Assembly (NCBI GenBank): GCA_934454005.1
Contig: CAKSGI010000067.1
Span: forward strand, 1-8,602
DNA from: an uncultured Eubacteriales bacterium
GTDB taxonomy: Bacteria; Bacillota_A; Clostridia; Oscillospirales; Acutalibacteraceae
Direction of reading: 5' to 3'
DNA: 8,602 nucleotides
Under the pieces are notes generated by a model that saw only the letters and a program-made list of their open reading frames with translations, had not been told where the DNA came from and searched no databases. A program made the position numbers and the translations under genes. Below, piece after piece: positions 1 through 7,058 of the stretch; position 1 is the first letter of the stretch, and each line of letters begins with the position of its first letter.

Positions 1-1
1 A

Positions 2-2161
2 GATGAAGATATAAAATCTAATATGCGAGAAAAAGGAATATTCCCTGGATATTCAAGGGGATCTGTTTCTGGTAGTATAATAGCTTATATAAGAGGAATG
101 ACTGATGTAGATTCAATTAAACATAATATGAGTTTTGAACGCTTTATGAACTTAGAGAGAGTAAGTTTAGCTGATGTAGACACCGATTGGCAACCAAACC
201 AAAGAGAAGTAGTCAAAGATTATATATATGAAAAAGAGGGGTTGTATTGTGCAGATATAGTAACTTTTAATACAGTGGCTTTAAAAGGTTCTATAAGGGA
301 CGTGTGCAGAGCTTTATATATGTCAGAAACATCTGAAGGCTTAAAAAAACAAGCAGATAATGAAGTTAAGAATTACGGAAAAATATCTAGTTTTACATCT
401 AAAAAAATTGAAGAAACCACAAAAGGATATTTAAAAATAGCAGATTATATATGTAGTAATGTAGAAGATGATGAAGAAAAGATGAGAAAAGAATATCCAG
501 AAGTGTTTGAATATGTAGATATAATAAATGGAACTATAGTATCAATAGGAACACACCCTTGTGGAACAATAGTATCACCTATTCCATTAGAAGAAGTAGT
601 TGGTTTATGTTCTATATCAACTTGCGAAAGACCAGTTTCAATGTTGAGTATGAAATGTATTGATGCTCAAAACTTTACCAAATTAGATATATTAGGGCTT
701 GATAATATTCAGTTAATAAATGAAACTTGTAAATTAGCTAATATAGAAAGATTAATTCCTGAAAATGTTCCAGATGATGAAAATGTATGGAAGTCAATAG
801 CAGATAATAATTTGTTAATATTTCAATGGGAGTCTGAAAGTGCTGGTGCGTTTTTAAAAACTCTTTTAAGTGAAAACACTATAAATAAAATAAAAGAGAA
901 AAATCCTAACTTTAAATATTTAGACTTAGTAACTATGGGTAATGGAGCAATAAGACCCGCTGGAGCTTCGTACCGTGATGCGTTGGCAAGAGGAGAGTTT
1001 AGAGATAATGGACATGAAGCATTAAATAATTTATTAGCATCAACGAATGGATATCTTGTGTACCAAGAGCAAATAATAGAATTTTTAAATAAGTTTTGTG
1101 GTTATACAATGGGAGAAGCTGATATTGTAAGACGTGGATTTGCTAAAAAAACAGGAACAGAGCAATTTATACCTAATATAAAAAGTGGTTTTGTAAAAAC
1201 AATGAAAGAGAAATACAATGTAGAAAGTGATGAAGCTGAAAGTTTAATAGTTAACTTTCTTCAAATAATAAACGATGCTTCTGAATATTTGTTTTCGCTT
1301 AACCATTCAGAACCATATACATATATAGGTTATATTTGCGCATATTTAAGATACTATTATCCATTAGAATTTTTAACAGTTGCATTAAATATAAATATGG
1401 ATGATCATGAAAAGACAGCTAAGATTGTAGAATATGCAAAAAATATAGGTATAAATTTAAATAATGCTAAATTTAGATACTCTAAAGATGGTTGTTTCTT
1501 TAACAAGGAAACTAATTCAATATATAAGGGAATAGCATCTATAAAGTTTCTAAATGCAAAAGTAGCCGAAGAACTTTATTCATTAAAAGATAAACAATTC
1601 AATTCATTTACTGAATTGCTTCATTATATCAAACAAAATTGTAGTGCTAATTTTAAACAATTAAGAATATTAATATCTTTAAATTACTTTAGTGAATTTG
1701 AAAAAAATAAAAAACTGTTAGATATAATTAAATTATATGAAACTAAATTAAAGAACAAAAATCTTAAAGAAGAAACAAAGCAAAAAAGATTGTTAGAAAT
1801 AATAGAAGTTGAAAAAACAATGGAAAATAAATCATTAAATATAAAAGAACAAATAGAAGCTGAGAAAGAATATTTAGGATATGAAGTAACTACAATTGCT
1901 AAATTGCCTAAAAATGTTTATATAGTTACGGAAATAGATACAAAATATACACCTAAATTAAGAATGTATAACCTTAAAGAAGGGACAGTTGAAACATGGA
2001 AATGTAAGAAAACTGATATGAGAAAAGAACCTTTTGGTCAATATTCAGTATTAAAAGTATTAGAAATATCTAAAAATAACAAAAGAAAGAAAATAAATAA
2101 CGAATGGATTAAAACAGATGAAATAGAAACAAGTTTAACTAAATGGCAAGTAATAATGTAA
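2..2161 (+). CDS. dnaE: DNA polymerase III alpha subunit, DnaE type (5'-truncated by window edge)
   Basis: Replicative C-family DNA polymerase. The frame is open to the left edge (seven codons before the ATG at 23), and homology is already inside the palm, so that ATG is internal. Numbering from it: SRGSVSGS at 11-18 matches the family's GRGSAAGS; the acidic triplet D51/D53/D55 (ADVDTDW) followed by a VTFNTVALKGSIRDV stretch, and D222 in KLDILGL, supply the three catalytic carboxylates. Next come the YQEQ motif (347-350), RRGFAKK (370-376), LNHSEPY (426-432), a helix-hairpin-helix GIASIK near 503, LGYEV near 618 and a short OB-fold-like tail. I see no clear tau-binding domain after it. The N-terminal PHP domain and the first part of the palm are outside the window. 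All key acids visible are intact, so the enzyme is probably active. The stop is only a few bases before the RecD2-like gene, implying co-transcription. Family call is firm; the fine class (DnaE1 or DnaE3 type) is not determined. Confidence 0.95.
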   Translation, partial: DEDIKSNMREKGIFPGYSRGSVSGSIIAYIRGMTDVDSIKHNMSFERFMNLERVSLADVDTDWQPNQREVVKDYIYEKEGLYCADIVTFNTVALKGSIRDVCRALYMSETSEGLKKQADNEVKNYGKISSFTSKKIEETTKGYLKIADYICSNVEDDEEKMRKEYPEVFEYVDIINGTIVSIGTHPCGTIVSPIPLEEVVGLCSISTCERPVSMLSMKCIDAQNFTKLDILGLDNIQLINETCKLANIERLIPENVPDDENVWKSIADNNLLIFQWESESAGAFLKTLLSENTINKIKEKNPNFKYLDLVTMGNGAIRPAGASYRDALARGEFRDNGHEALNNLLASTNGYLVYQEQIIEFLNKFCGYTMGEADIVRRGFAKKTGTEQFIPNIKSGFVKTMKEKYNVESDEAESLIVNFLQIINDASEYLFSLNHSEPYTYIGYICAYLRYYYPLEFLTVALNINMDDHEKTAKIVEYAKNIGINLNNAKFRYSKDGCFFNKETNSIYKGIASIKFLNAKVAEELYSLKDKQFNSFTELLHYIKQNCSANFKQLRILISLNYFSEFEKNKKLLDIIKLYETKLKNKNLKEETKQKRLLEIIEVEKTMENKSLNIKEQIEAEKEYLGYEVTTIAKLPKNVYIVTEIDTKYTPKLRMYNLKEGTVETWKCKKTDMRKEPFGQYSVLKVLEISKNNKRKKINNEWIKTDEIETSLTKWQVIM

Positions 2162-2166
2162 TATAT

Positions 2167-2171
2167 GGGAG
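2167..2171 (+). promoter_or_regulatory. Ribosome binding site (GGGAG) that decides the RecD2-like start
   Basis: GGGAG lies 11 bases before the ATG at 2183 and overlaps the alternative ATG at 2165. Nothing resembling a Shine-Dalgarno site precedes 2165. The spacing is slightly long, so the choice is likely but not certain. Confidence 0.55.
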
Positions 2172-2182
2172 AGTGTAAGAGT

Positions 2183-4369
2183 ATGAGTATAACAATAGAA
2201 GGATACATAGGAAAAAGTATTTTTGAAAAGGGAGATTTTAAGATTTATTCTTTTCACCCTATAAAGAAATATGAGGATTGTGTAAAATTACATCCTAAAT
2301 ATAAAAGTATGAGCATTTCAGGTATTATGCCTGATTTACTTACTGAAACATTATATAAGATAGATGTTGAGTATTCTAAAAAAGGGCAATATGATAATTA
2401 TACTGTAGTTAAAATTCATAGAGATAGTGCCGATATAGATGCTAAGACAACTAATAAGTTTTTAGAATCTATATTAAGTAAGAAAGATGTGGATGAATTA
2501 TTGCTTCATTATCCTAATATAATAGATATGATTATAAAAGAAAAACCAATAGACGTATCAAAGTTAAAAGGTATTAAAAATAAAAAAATGAATAAGATCA
2601 AAGCTAAAGTTATAGAGAATTTTAGCTTAATAGAATTAGTCGAAGAATATAGTGATTACGGAATGACTTTCACTATGATGAAAAACTTATATAATGCCTA
2701 TCATTCTATAAATAAAATAAATGAACGTATGGAAACTGATCCTTATACTTGTCTTTGCAAGTTAAATAGAGTGGGTTTTAAAACAGCAGATGATTTCATT
2801 ATGGGAAAATACCCTCACAAAAGAAACTCTCTCATGAGAGCTAGGGCGTGTATAATCTATTTATTAAATGAGAATGAAACTAATGGTAATGTATGGATAG
2901 ATTTAAAAAAATTATATTCACAATTCAAAGAATTGGCACATGAATCAATATCATTTTTTAAAGATGTAATTCTAAATGACGAAGATATTTATATAGAAAA
3001 AGGAACTAATAGGGTGTCTTTTTTAGAAACTAGATGTGCAGAAGTAGAAATTAAAAATATATTGAATGAGTTAAAGAATAATAATACCAAATTTGATGTT
3101 GATTATAAAGATTTTACAACGGTTCAAGGATTTAAGCTAACCGAAGAACAAACAGAATCGTTAAAGAACATATGTAAATATAATGTAAGTATACTAGCTG
3201 GTGTCGGTGGTTCAGGTAAATCATTTAGCGTACAAGCTATTATAGAGATGTTGGAAAGCGAATTAATAACTTATTGTATGTTATCACCTACTGGAAAAAG
3301 TGCTAAGGTACTAGCTGATTATACTAAAAGAGAAGCTAAAACAATTCATAGAGGATTAGGGTACAACCCTGGTGAAGGATTTGCTTATAATTTACAAAAT
3401 AAATTACCTTATGATGTAGTTATAGTAGATGAGTTTTCGATGATTGATTCTAAACTTCTAAGAGATTTATTAAGAGCAATAGATGTTACTAAAACAAAAA
3501 TACTTTTCATAGGAGATCCTGCACAGATACCATCTGTTGGAGTAGGCAATATAGCACATGATATGATTCACAGTGAAGCTATTCCAACATCATTATTGAC
3601 CAAAGTGTTCAGATATGGTGAAGGTGGGTTATCTTATGTTGCTACAAAAATAAGATTAGGAGAGGAATACCTTGAAAATAACAAACCTATTCAAACTTTC
3701 GGCGTTAATAAAGATTATACATTTATAAATGTAGAACAAGAAAAATCTTCTAAATGTTTAATTACTCTTTATAAAAACTTATTAAACAAAAACATATCTG
3801 TTGATGATATTATGGTACTAACAAGTTACAATAAAGGCAATTATGGGACAATAGTATTAAATAATATGATTCAAAGTATAGTTAATCCTGAAAGTAAAGA
3901 TAAAGAAGAAGTTATATGTAAAAGGAATGAGGTAGAAATTTATTTTAGAGTTAATGATAGAGTTATGCAAGTAAAAAATAATTACAAAGCTGTCGATGAA
4001 GAAGGAGAAGAACAAGCTATATTTAATGGAGATGTAGGTGTTATATGTAAAATAGAAAAAGAAGTTTTGACGGTTGATTTTGATGGTAAGAAGATAGAAT
4101 ATGAAAAATCACAATTAGATGAGTTAAATTTATCATATTGCTTAACCATACATAAATCACAAGGTTCAAGTGCTAAATATGTAATTATGATAACTCCAAA
4201 GGCACATAAATTTTTCTTAGATAGGAATTTACTATATGTTGCTAGTTCAAGAGCAAAAGTTGGGTTGTATCATGTAGGAAGTACAGATGTTATTCAAAGC
4301 TCATTGAGAAAGTCACAAAACTTTAGTAGAAATACATTTTTACAAGGTTTATTAGAGGAGATTAAATAG
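2183..4369 (+). CDS. RecD2-like SF1B DNA helicase
   Basis: Predicted ATP-driven 5'-3' DNA helicase of the RecD2/YrrC type, probably acting in phage replication or recombination without RecBC. Numbered from the first ATG (2165): an N-terminal OB-like segment (YIGKSIFEKGDFKIYSF), a helix-hairpin-helix stretch with LKGIKNKK, Walker A AGVGGSGKS (345-353), Walker B VVIVDEFSMID with D422/E423, motif III GDPAQIPSVG (450-459), a LLTKVFRYG motif, the UvrD-C/2B motif LTIHKSQGSS (660-669) and YVASSRAK (691-698). All ATPase motifs are intact, and the 728-734 aa length fits bacterial RecD2. Two starts are possible. The ATG at 2165 has no ribosome-binding site, since GTAATAT precedes it; the ATG at 2183 follows GGGAG (2167-2171) and begins MSITIEGYIG, where family homology begins, so 2183 is preferred. 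It forms one unit with the polymerase upstream and is followed by a strong terminator. Family is firm; biological role is inferred. Confidence 0.93.
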   Translation: MSITIEGYIGKSIFEKGDFKIYSFHPIKKYEDCVKLHPKYKSMSISGIMPDLLTETLYKIDVEYSKKGQYDNYTVVKIHRDSADIDAKTTNKFLESILSKKDVDELLLHYPNIIDMIIKEKPIDVSKLKGIKNKKMNKIKAKVIENFSLIELVEEYSDYGMTFTMMKNLYNAYHSINKINERMETDPYTCLCKLNRVGFKTADDFIMGKYPHKRNSLMRARACIIYLLNENETNGNVWIDLKKLYSQFKELAHESISFFKDVILNDEDIYIEKGTNRVSFLETRCAEVEIKNILNELKNNNTKFDVDYKDFTTVQGFKLTEEQTESLKNICKYNVSILAGVGGSGKSFSVQAIIEMLESELITYCMLSPTGKSAKVLADYTKREAKTIHRGLGYNPGEGFAYNLQNKLPYDVVIVDEFSMIDSKLLRDLLRAIDVTKTKILFIGDPAQIPSVGVGNIAHDMIHSEAIPTSLLTKVFRYGEGGLSYVATKIRLGEEYLENNKPIQTFGVNKDYTFINVEQEKSSKCLITLYKNLLNKNISVDDIMVLTSYNKGNYGTIVLNNMIQSIVNPESKDKEEVICKRNEVEIYFRVNDRVMQVKNNYKAVDEEGEEQAIFNGDVGVICKIEKEVLTVDFDGKKIEYEKSQLDELNLSYCLTIHKSQGSSAKYVIMITPKAHKFFLDRNLLYVASSRAKVGLYHVGSTDVIQSSLRKSQNFSRNTFLQGLLEEIK

Positions 4370-4373
4370 TTTT

Positions 4374-4434
4374 ATTTATCAAAATTTAAAAATAAATATT
4401 GAACATAATAATATAATATGGTAAAATAATAGCA
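4374..4434 (+). promoter_or_regulatory. Sigma-70-type promoter for the helicase-clamp unit
   Basis: An A/T-rich UP-like block (4374-4398) precedes a -35 TTGAAC (4399-4404), a 17-base spacer and an extended -10, TGG then TAAAAT (4422-4427). A start near A4434 is expected. The 4373-4404 block matches 6936-6967 upstream of the NAMPT-family gene in about 27 of 32 bases with no gap, and both have the same 17-base spacing and TGn extension, which supports both as real promoters. The -10 touches the left arm of the hairpin at 4423-4464. An alternative TATAAT at 4412-4417 lies only 7 bases after the -35 and is rejected. Confidence 0.65.
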
Positions 4435-4465
4435 GGATAATTAGGTTTATTCTGCTATTATTTTT
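4423..4465 (+). terminator. Rho-independent terminator after the polymerase-RecD2 unit
   Basis: Left arm 4423-4440 and right arm 4447-4464 pair over 18 positions (17 Watson-Crick and one G-U at 4436/4451) around a 6-base loop TTAGGT. The outer 13 bp are perfect (AAAATAATAGCAG against CTGCTATTATTTT). The right arm ends in a TTTTT run at 4461-4465. It sits 53 bases after the RecD2-like stop. It also sits just before the ribosome-binding site of the next gene and overlaps that gene's promoter, so it may insulate the downstream unit from read-through. The dyad could also serve as an operator. Confidence 0.75.
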
Positions 4466-4467
4466 AT

Positions 4468-4472
4468 AGGGG
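4468..4472 (+). promoter_or_regulatory. Ribosome binding site for a TTG start
   Basis: AGGGG ends 8 bases before the TTG at 4481. The only nearby ATG, at 4473, reads ATG ATA AAT TGA and stops at once, so TTG is the credible start. Confidence 0.65.
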
Positions 4473-4480
4473 ATGATAAA

Positions 4481-5764
4481 TTGAATTTAGACAAATTAAA
4501 AGTAACAATTATAGATTCTATGCCAGGAACAGGTAAAACTTCTTGGTCAATAGATAAAATGGCAAATACATCAGAAGAAGATATGAATTTTATTTACATA
4601 ACGCCTTATTTAGATGAAGTAAAAAGAATTAAAGATAATGTTATAAATAGAAAATTCTATGAACCAACTAATAAAAATGAAAAAGGTTCTAAGTTACAAG
4701 GCTTAAAAGATTTAATAACCAAAGATAGAGATATAGCAAGTACACACGCATTATTTAGTAATGTCGATGAAGGAGTATATCAATTATTAAAATCATCAAG
4801 ATATACATTGATATTAGATGAAGTAATGAATGTTATAGAAACTAGACAAGTTAGTTATTCCGATTTCGATATATTATTGAATCAAGGTGTGTTCAAGATA
4901 GATGAAGAAACTAATAAGATAATATGGTTAAAAGATGAGTATTCAGGTAAATTTAATGAGATAAAAGAGTTGGCTAAAAATGATAACTTATATTATCACA
5001 GTAGAAATGGAAATTCAAAGAAAATAATATTATTAGTTTGGACTTTCCCAGTTAAAATATTTGAAGTATTCAAAGAGATTTATATATTAACATATCTTTT
5101 TGATGGTCAACTACAACGTGCTTATTATGATATGTACAATATAGAATATGAATACAAAAGTGTTAGATTAAAAGACGATAAATATAGATTGGTAGATTAT
5201 ATACATTATAATCAAGAGAACAAAGACCATCTGAAACAATTAATAAATATTTATGATGGTAAATTAAATGAAATAGGAAATAATAAATATAGTTTATCTT
5301 CTTCATGGCTTAAAAACTCTAAAAATAGAGATAATCTTGGTAAATTAAAAAATAATACATCTAATTATTTTAAACATAAGTTAAAATCTAAATCAATAAC
5401 AAATATGTGGACAACAATTAAATCGGAAATAAGCGATGAATCTTCAATCAAGAAAGTTAGAAGTTTATTAGCTGGCGCAGGATATAGCAAAGGTTTTGTT
5501 CCTTGTAATGCACGTGCAACTAATGAATATGCTCACAAAGAAAACTTAGCATATCTTTTAAATAGATTTCTAAATCCATTAGACAAAGGTTTTTTTGAAG
5601 ACAAAGATATTACTATTAATGAAGATTTATGGGCTTTAGCTGAATTAATTCAATGGATTTGGAGAAGTAGGATTAGAAAAAATGAACCAATAAACATTTA
5701 TTTACCTAGTAAAAGAATGAGAAATTTATTAAAAGATTATATTAATAATAATTTAAAATGTTAG
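4481..5764 (+). CDS. Phage P-loop/SF2-like (DEAD-like) helicase, putative replication helicase
   Basis: Predicted nucleic-acid-dependent ATPase of a divergent superfamily-2 family found in phages and mobile elements of Gram-positive bacteria, often annotated as DEAD/DEAH helicase or origin-binding helicase. Visible motifs: Walker A SMPGTGKTS (13-21); a motif-Ia-like YITPYLDEV; Walker B TLILDEVMN with D113/E114; a VWTFP segment near 187 where motif III would lie; GFVPCNARATNEY (338-350); and a motif-VI-like QWIWRSRIR (391-399) with the arginines expected to contact ATP, followed by INIYLPSKRMR. It starts with TTG behind AGGGG. The 427 aa are compact, with no recognised accessory domain. It is first in its unit, followed by the sliding clamp, which fits a replication role. 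ATPase/helicase fold is well supported; substrate, polarity and any origin-recognition role are unknown. Confidence 0.8.
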   Translation: MNLDKLKVTIIDSMPGTGKTSWSIDKMANTSEEDMNFIYITPYLDEVKRIKDNVINRKFYEPTNKNEKGSKLQGLKDLITKDRDIASTHALFSNVDEGVYQLLKSSRYTLILDEVMNVIETRQVSYSDFDILLNQGVFKIDEETNKIIWLKDEYSGKFNEIKELAKNDNLYYHSRNGNSKKIILLVWTFPVKIFEVFKEIYILTYLFDGQLQRAYYDMYNIEYEYKSVRLKDDKYRLVDYIHYNQENKDHLKQLINIYDGKLNEIGNNKYSLSSSWLKNSKNRDNLGKLKNNTSNYFKHKLKSKSITNMWTTIKSEISDESSIKKVRSLLAGAGYSKGFVPCNARATNEYAHKENLAYLLNRFLNPLDKGFFEDKDITINEDLWALAELIQWIWRSRIRKNEPINIYLPSKRMRNLLKDYINNNLKC

Positions 5765-5831
5765 GAAGAATAAATCTTCCAATAATTTACTAGAAATGGC
5801 ATTATAGCTAGGTTTCAAGGGTGTTTCCCTT
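5764..5831 (+). promoter_or_regulatory. Structured leader between helicase and clamp genes (three adjacent hairpins)
   Basis: The gap holds three consecutive potential stems. GGAAGA (5764-5769) pairs with TCTTCC (5775-5780) around a 5-base loop. A bulged stem pairs 5793-5796 with 5813-5816 and 5797-5800 with 5807-5810. AAGGG (5817-5821) pairs with CCCTT (5827-5831) around TGTTT and starts directly where the second stem ends. None is followed by a T-tract, so this is not a convincing terminator. It resembles no riboswitch class, tRNA or ribozyme that I recognise. It may be an mRNA processing or translation-control element for the clamp, or only folded spacer. Confidence 0.3.
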
Positions 5832-5865
5832 AAAGAAAAAGTTAAGTAAAATACAAAGCAATAAT

Positions 5866-5872
5866 AAAGGAG
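5866..5872 (+). promoter_or_regulatory. Ribosome binding site for the clamp TTG start
   Basis: AAAGGAG ends 9 bases before the TTG at 5882. The site is strong and fixes this non-ATG start; the protein then begins MKININILN, as sliding clamps typically do. Confidence 0.8.
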
Positions 5873-5881
5873 ATATAAAAA

Positions 5882-6928
5882 TTGAAAATAAATATAAATA
5901 TTTTAAATAACGCATATAAAACATTGAAAAGGGCTTTAGCAGTTAAAACAAATATACTTCTTGAACAAGATAAGTTAATAGCATACAAAGGTGACATTAT
6001 AATTCATGTACCTTTAGAAATGGAAGAAGCATTTGATAAACCTGTATACATAGATAAAGGCTTCTTTGAGAAATTAAAGAATATAAAAGAAGAATTTATT
6101 GATGTTGATTTTGATAAAGGTGTTGCAAAAGTTAATAATGTAATGTTTGCTACAAATCATTCAATAAGTGAAGATATTGTTCCTGCTTGTTTAACAAATA
6201 ATGTAATCGAAGAAATTCAACTTTCTTATGAAGATATTAAAAAGTTTTATGAATTATATGATTTTATTGCTAAAGATGATATAAGACCAGTATTACAATG
6301 TATTAACTGGAATAGAGATACTATATGCTCATTAGATGGATATAGACTGTCTAAGAAAACCATAACTTCTGAATTAGTAAATGAATTTAATATTAATGGA
6401 GAAGTAGCAAAAATATTATCTAAGCTAGTAAAAAAGGATTATACATGTAGATTTATATTTACAGAAGATATAGTAAATGTTATAGTTATGAATAAGGGTA
6501 AGGTTATAGCAGATATATTCAGTAAGTTGGGAGAAAATAACTTTATTGAATATAATACATTAATAAATCTTTATGATGAAAATGCAAGGTATATAACTTT
6601 AGATCCTACAATATTAGTTGAAAATTTAAAGTTTGTTAAAGATAATATGGCTAAAACAGTAGGCTTACATTTCAATAAAGATGGTTATAAGATTAGCAAT
6701 TTTAAATCTAAAACAGAAATAACTGTAATTGATTCTCTTTATAAAACTAAAGATTTAGAGGATGAAGGATTTGAAATTTATTGCAATTATCAATATTTGT
6801 ATGATTCTTTAAAGACTAAAAAGAATATAGTTGATATTCAACTTAGAAGTAAAGTAAGCCCTATTTATATTTTAACAAATGATGACAAAGATGTTGATCT
6901 AATATTGCCAGTCAGAGTATCAAAATAG
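5882..6928 (+). CDS. dnaN: DnaN-like beta sliding clamp (DNA polymerase III beta subunit)
   Basis: Predicted ring-shaped processivity clamp that tethers the Pol III alpha subunit to DNA and acts as a docking hub. The sequence is divergent but keeps the landmarks: N-terminal MKININ strand; DDIRPVLQCINW (132-143) matching the family's RPVLNGV segment; CSLDGYRLSKK (149-159), the clamp's ATDGHRLA motif with D152 and R155; and the C-terminal strand VDLILPVRVSK, matching the LxxPxR/PMRL end that lines the partner-binding cleft. At 348 aa it is slightly shorter than the usual 360-380 but spans all three domains. The start is TTG behind AAAGGAG; the first in-frame ATG lies far inside. No clear promoter was found in the gap, so it is probably co-transcribed with the helicase gene from the promoter near 4400. 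Encoding both polymerase and clamp suggests the element does not rely on host DnaN. Confidence 0.85.
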   Translation: MKININILNNAYKTLKRALAVKTNILLEQDKLIAYKGDIIIHVPLEMEEAFDKPVYIDKGFFEKLKNIKEEFIDVDFDKGVAKVNNVMFATNHSISEDIVPACLTNNVIEEIQLSYEDIKKFYELYDFIAKDDIRPVLQCINWNRDTICSLDGYRLSKKTITSELVNEFNINGEVAKILSKLVKKDYTCRFIFTEDIVNVIVMNKGKVIADIFSKLGENNFIEYNTLINLYDENARYITLDPTILVENLKFVKDNMAKTVGLHFNKDGYKISNFKSKTEITVIDSLYKTKDLEDEGFEIYCNYQYLYDSLKTKKNIVDIQLRSKVSPIYILTNDDKDVDLILPVRVSK

Positions 6929-6936
6929 TTAAAAAT

Positions 6937-6997
6937 ATTTATAAAAATTTAAAATAAATTATTGAATATTTTTCCAATATATGATATAATAAATTCA
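6937..6997 (+). promoter_or_regulatory. Sigma-70-type promoter for the NAMPT-family gene
   Basis: A -35 TTGAAT (6962-6967), 17-base spacer and perfect TATAAT (6985-6990) with extended TGA before it. An A/T-rich UP-like block (6937-6961) is shared with the promoter near 4400. A start near 6997 gives a leader of about 62 bases with no obvious fold. Confidence 0.75.
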
Positions 6998-7044
6998 TAA
7001 GCTAAAGAGAGTAATAAACAGAAGATGTTAAAATATAAAATAAA

Positions 7045-7050
7045 AAGGAG
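7045..7050 (+). promoter_or_regulatory. Ribosome binding site for the NAMPT-family gene
   Basis: AAGGAG ends 8 bases before the ATG at 7059. The site is close to consensus and confirms that start. Confidence 0.8.
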
Positions 7051-7058
7051 ATTTTATT

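Noticed and set aside
23..25. ATG at 23 as the start of the polymerase gene
   Set aside because: The frame continues open to the left edge, homology to the family begins before and through it, and no ribosome-binding site precedes it. The true start lies outside the window.
5824..5852. Possible promoter before the clamp gene (TTTCCC, 17 bases, TAAAAT)
   Set aside because: The -35 is poor, there is no extended -10, and the shared UP-like block seen at the other two promoters is missing.
6931..6973. AAAAATATT / AATATTTTT inverted repeat after the clamp gene as a terminator
   Set aside because: The stem is only 9 bp of A/T with a loop of about 25 bases, and the right arm overlaps the -35/spacer of the promoter. 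This is likely chance in such AT-rich DNA.
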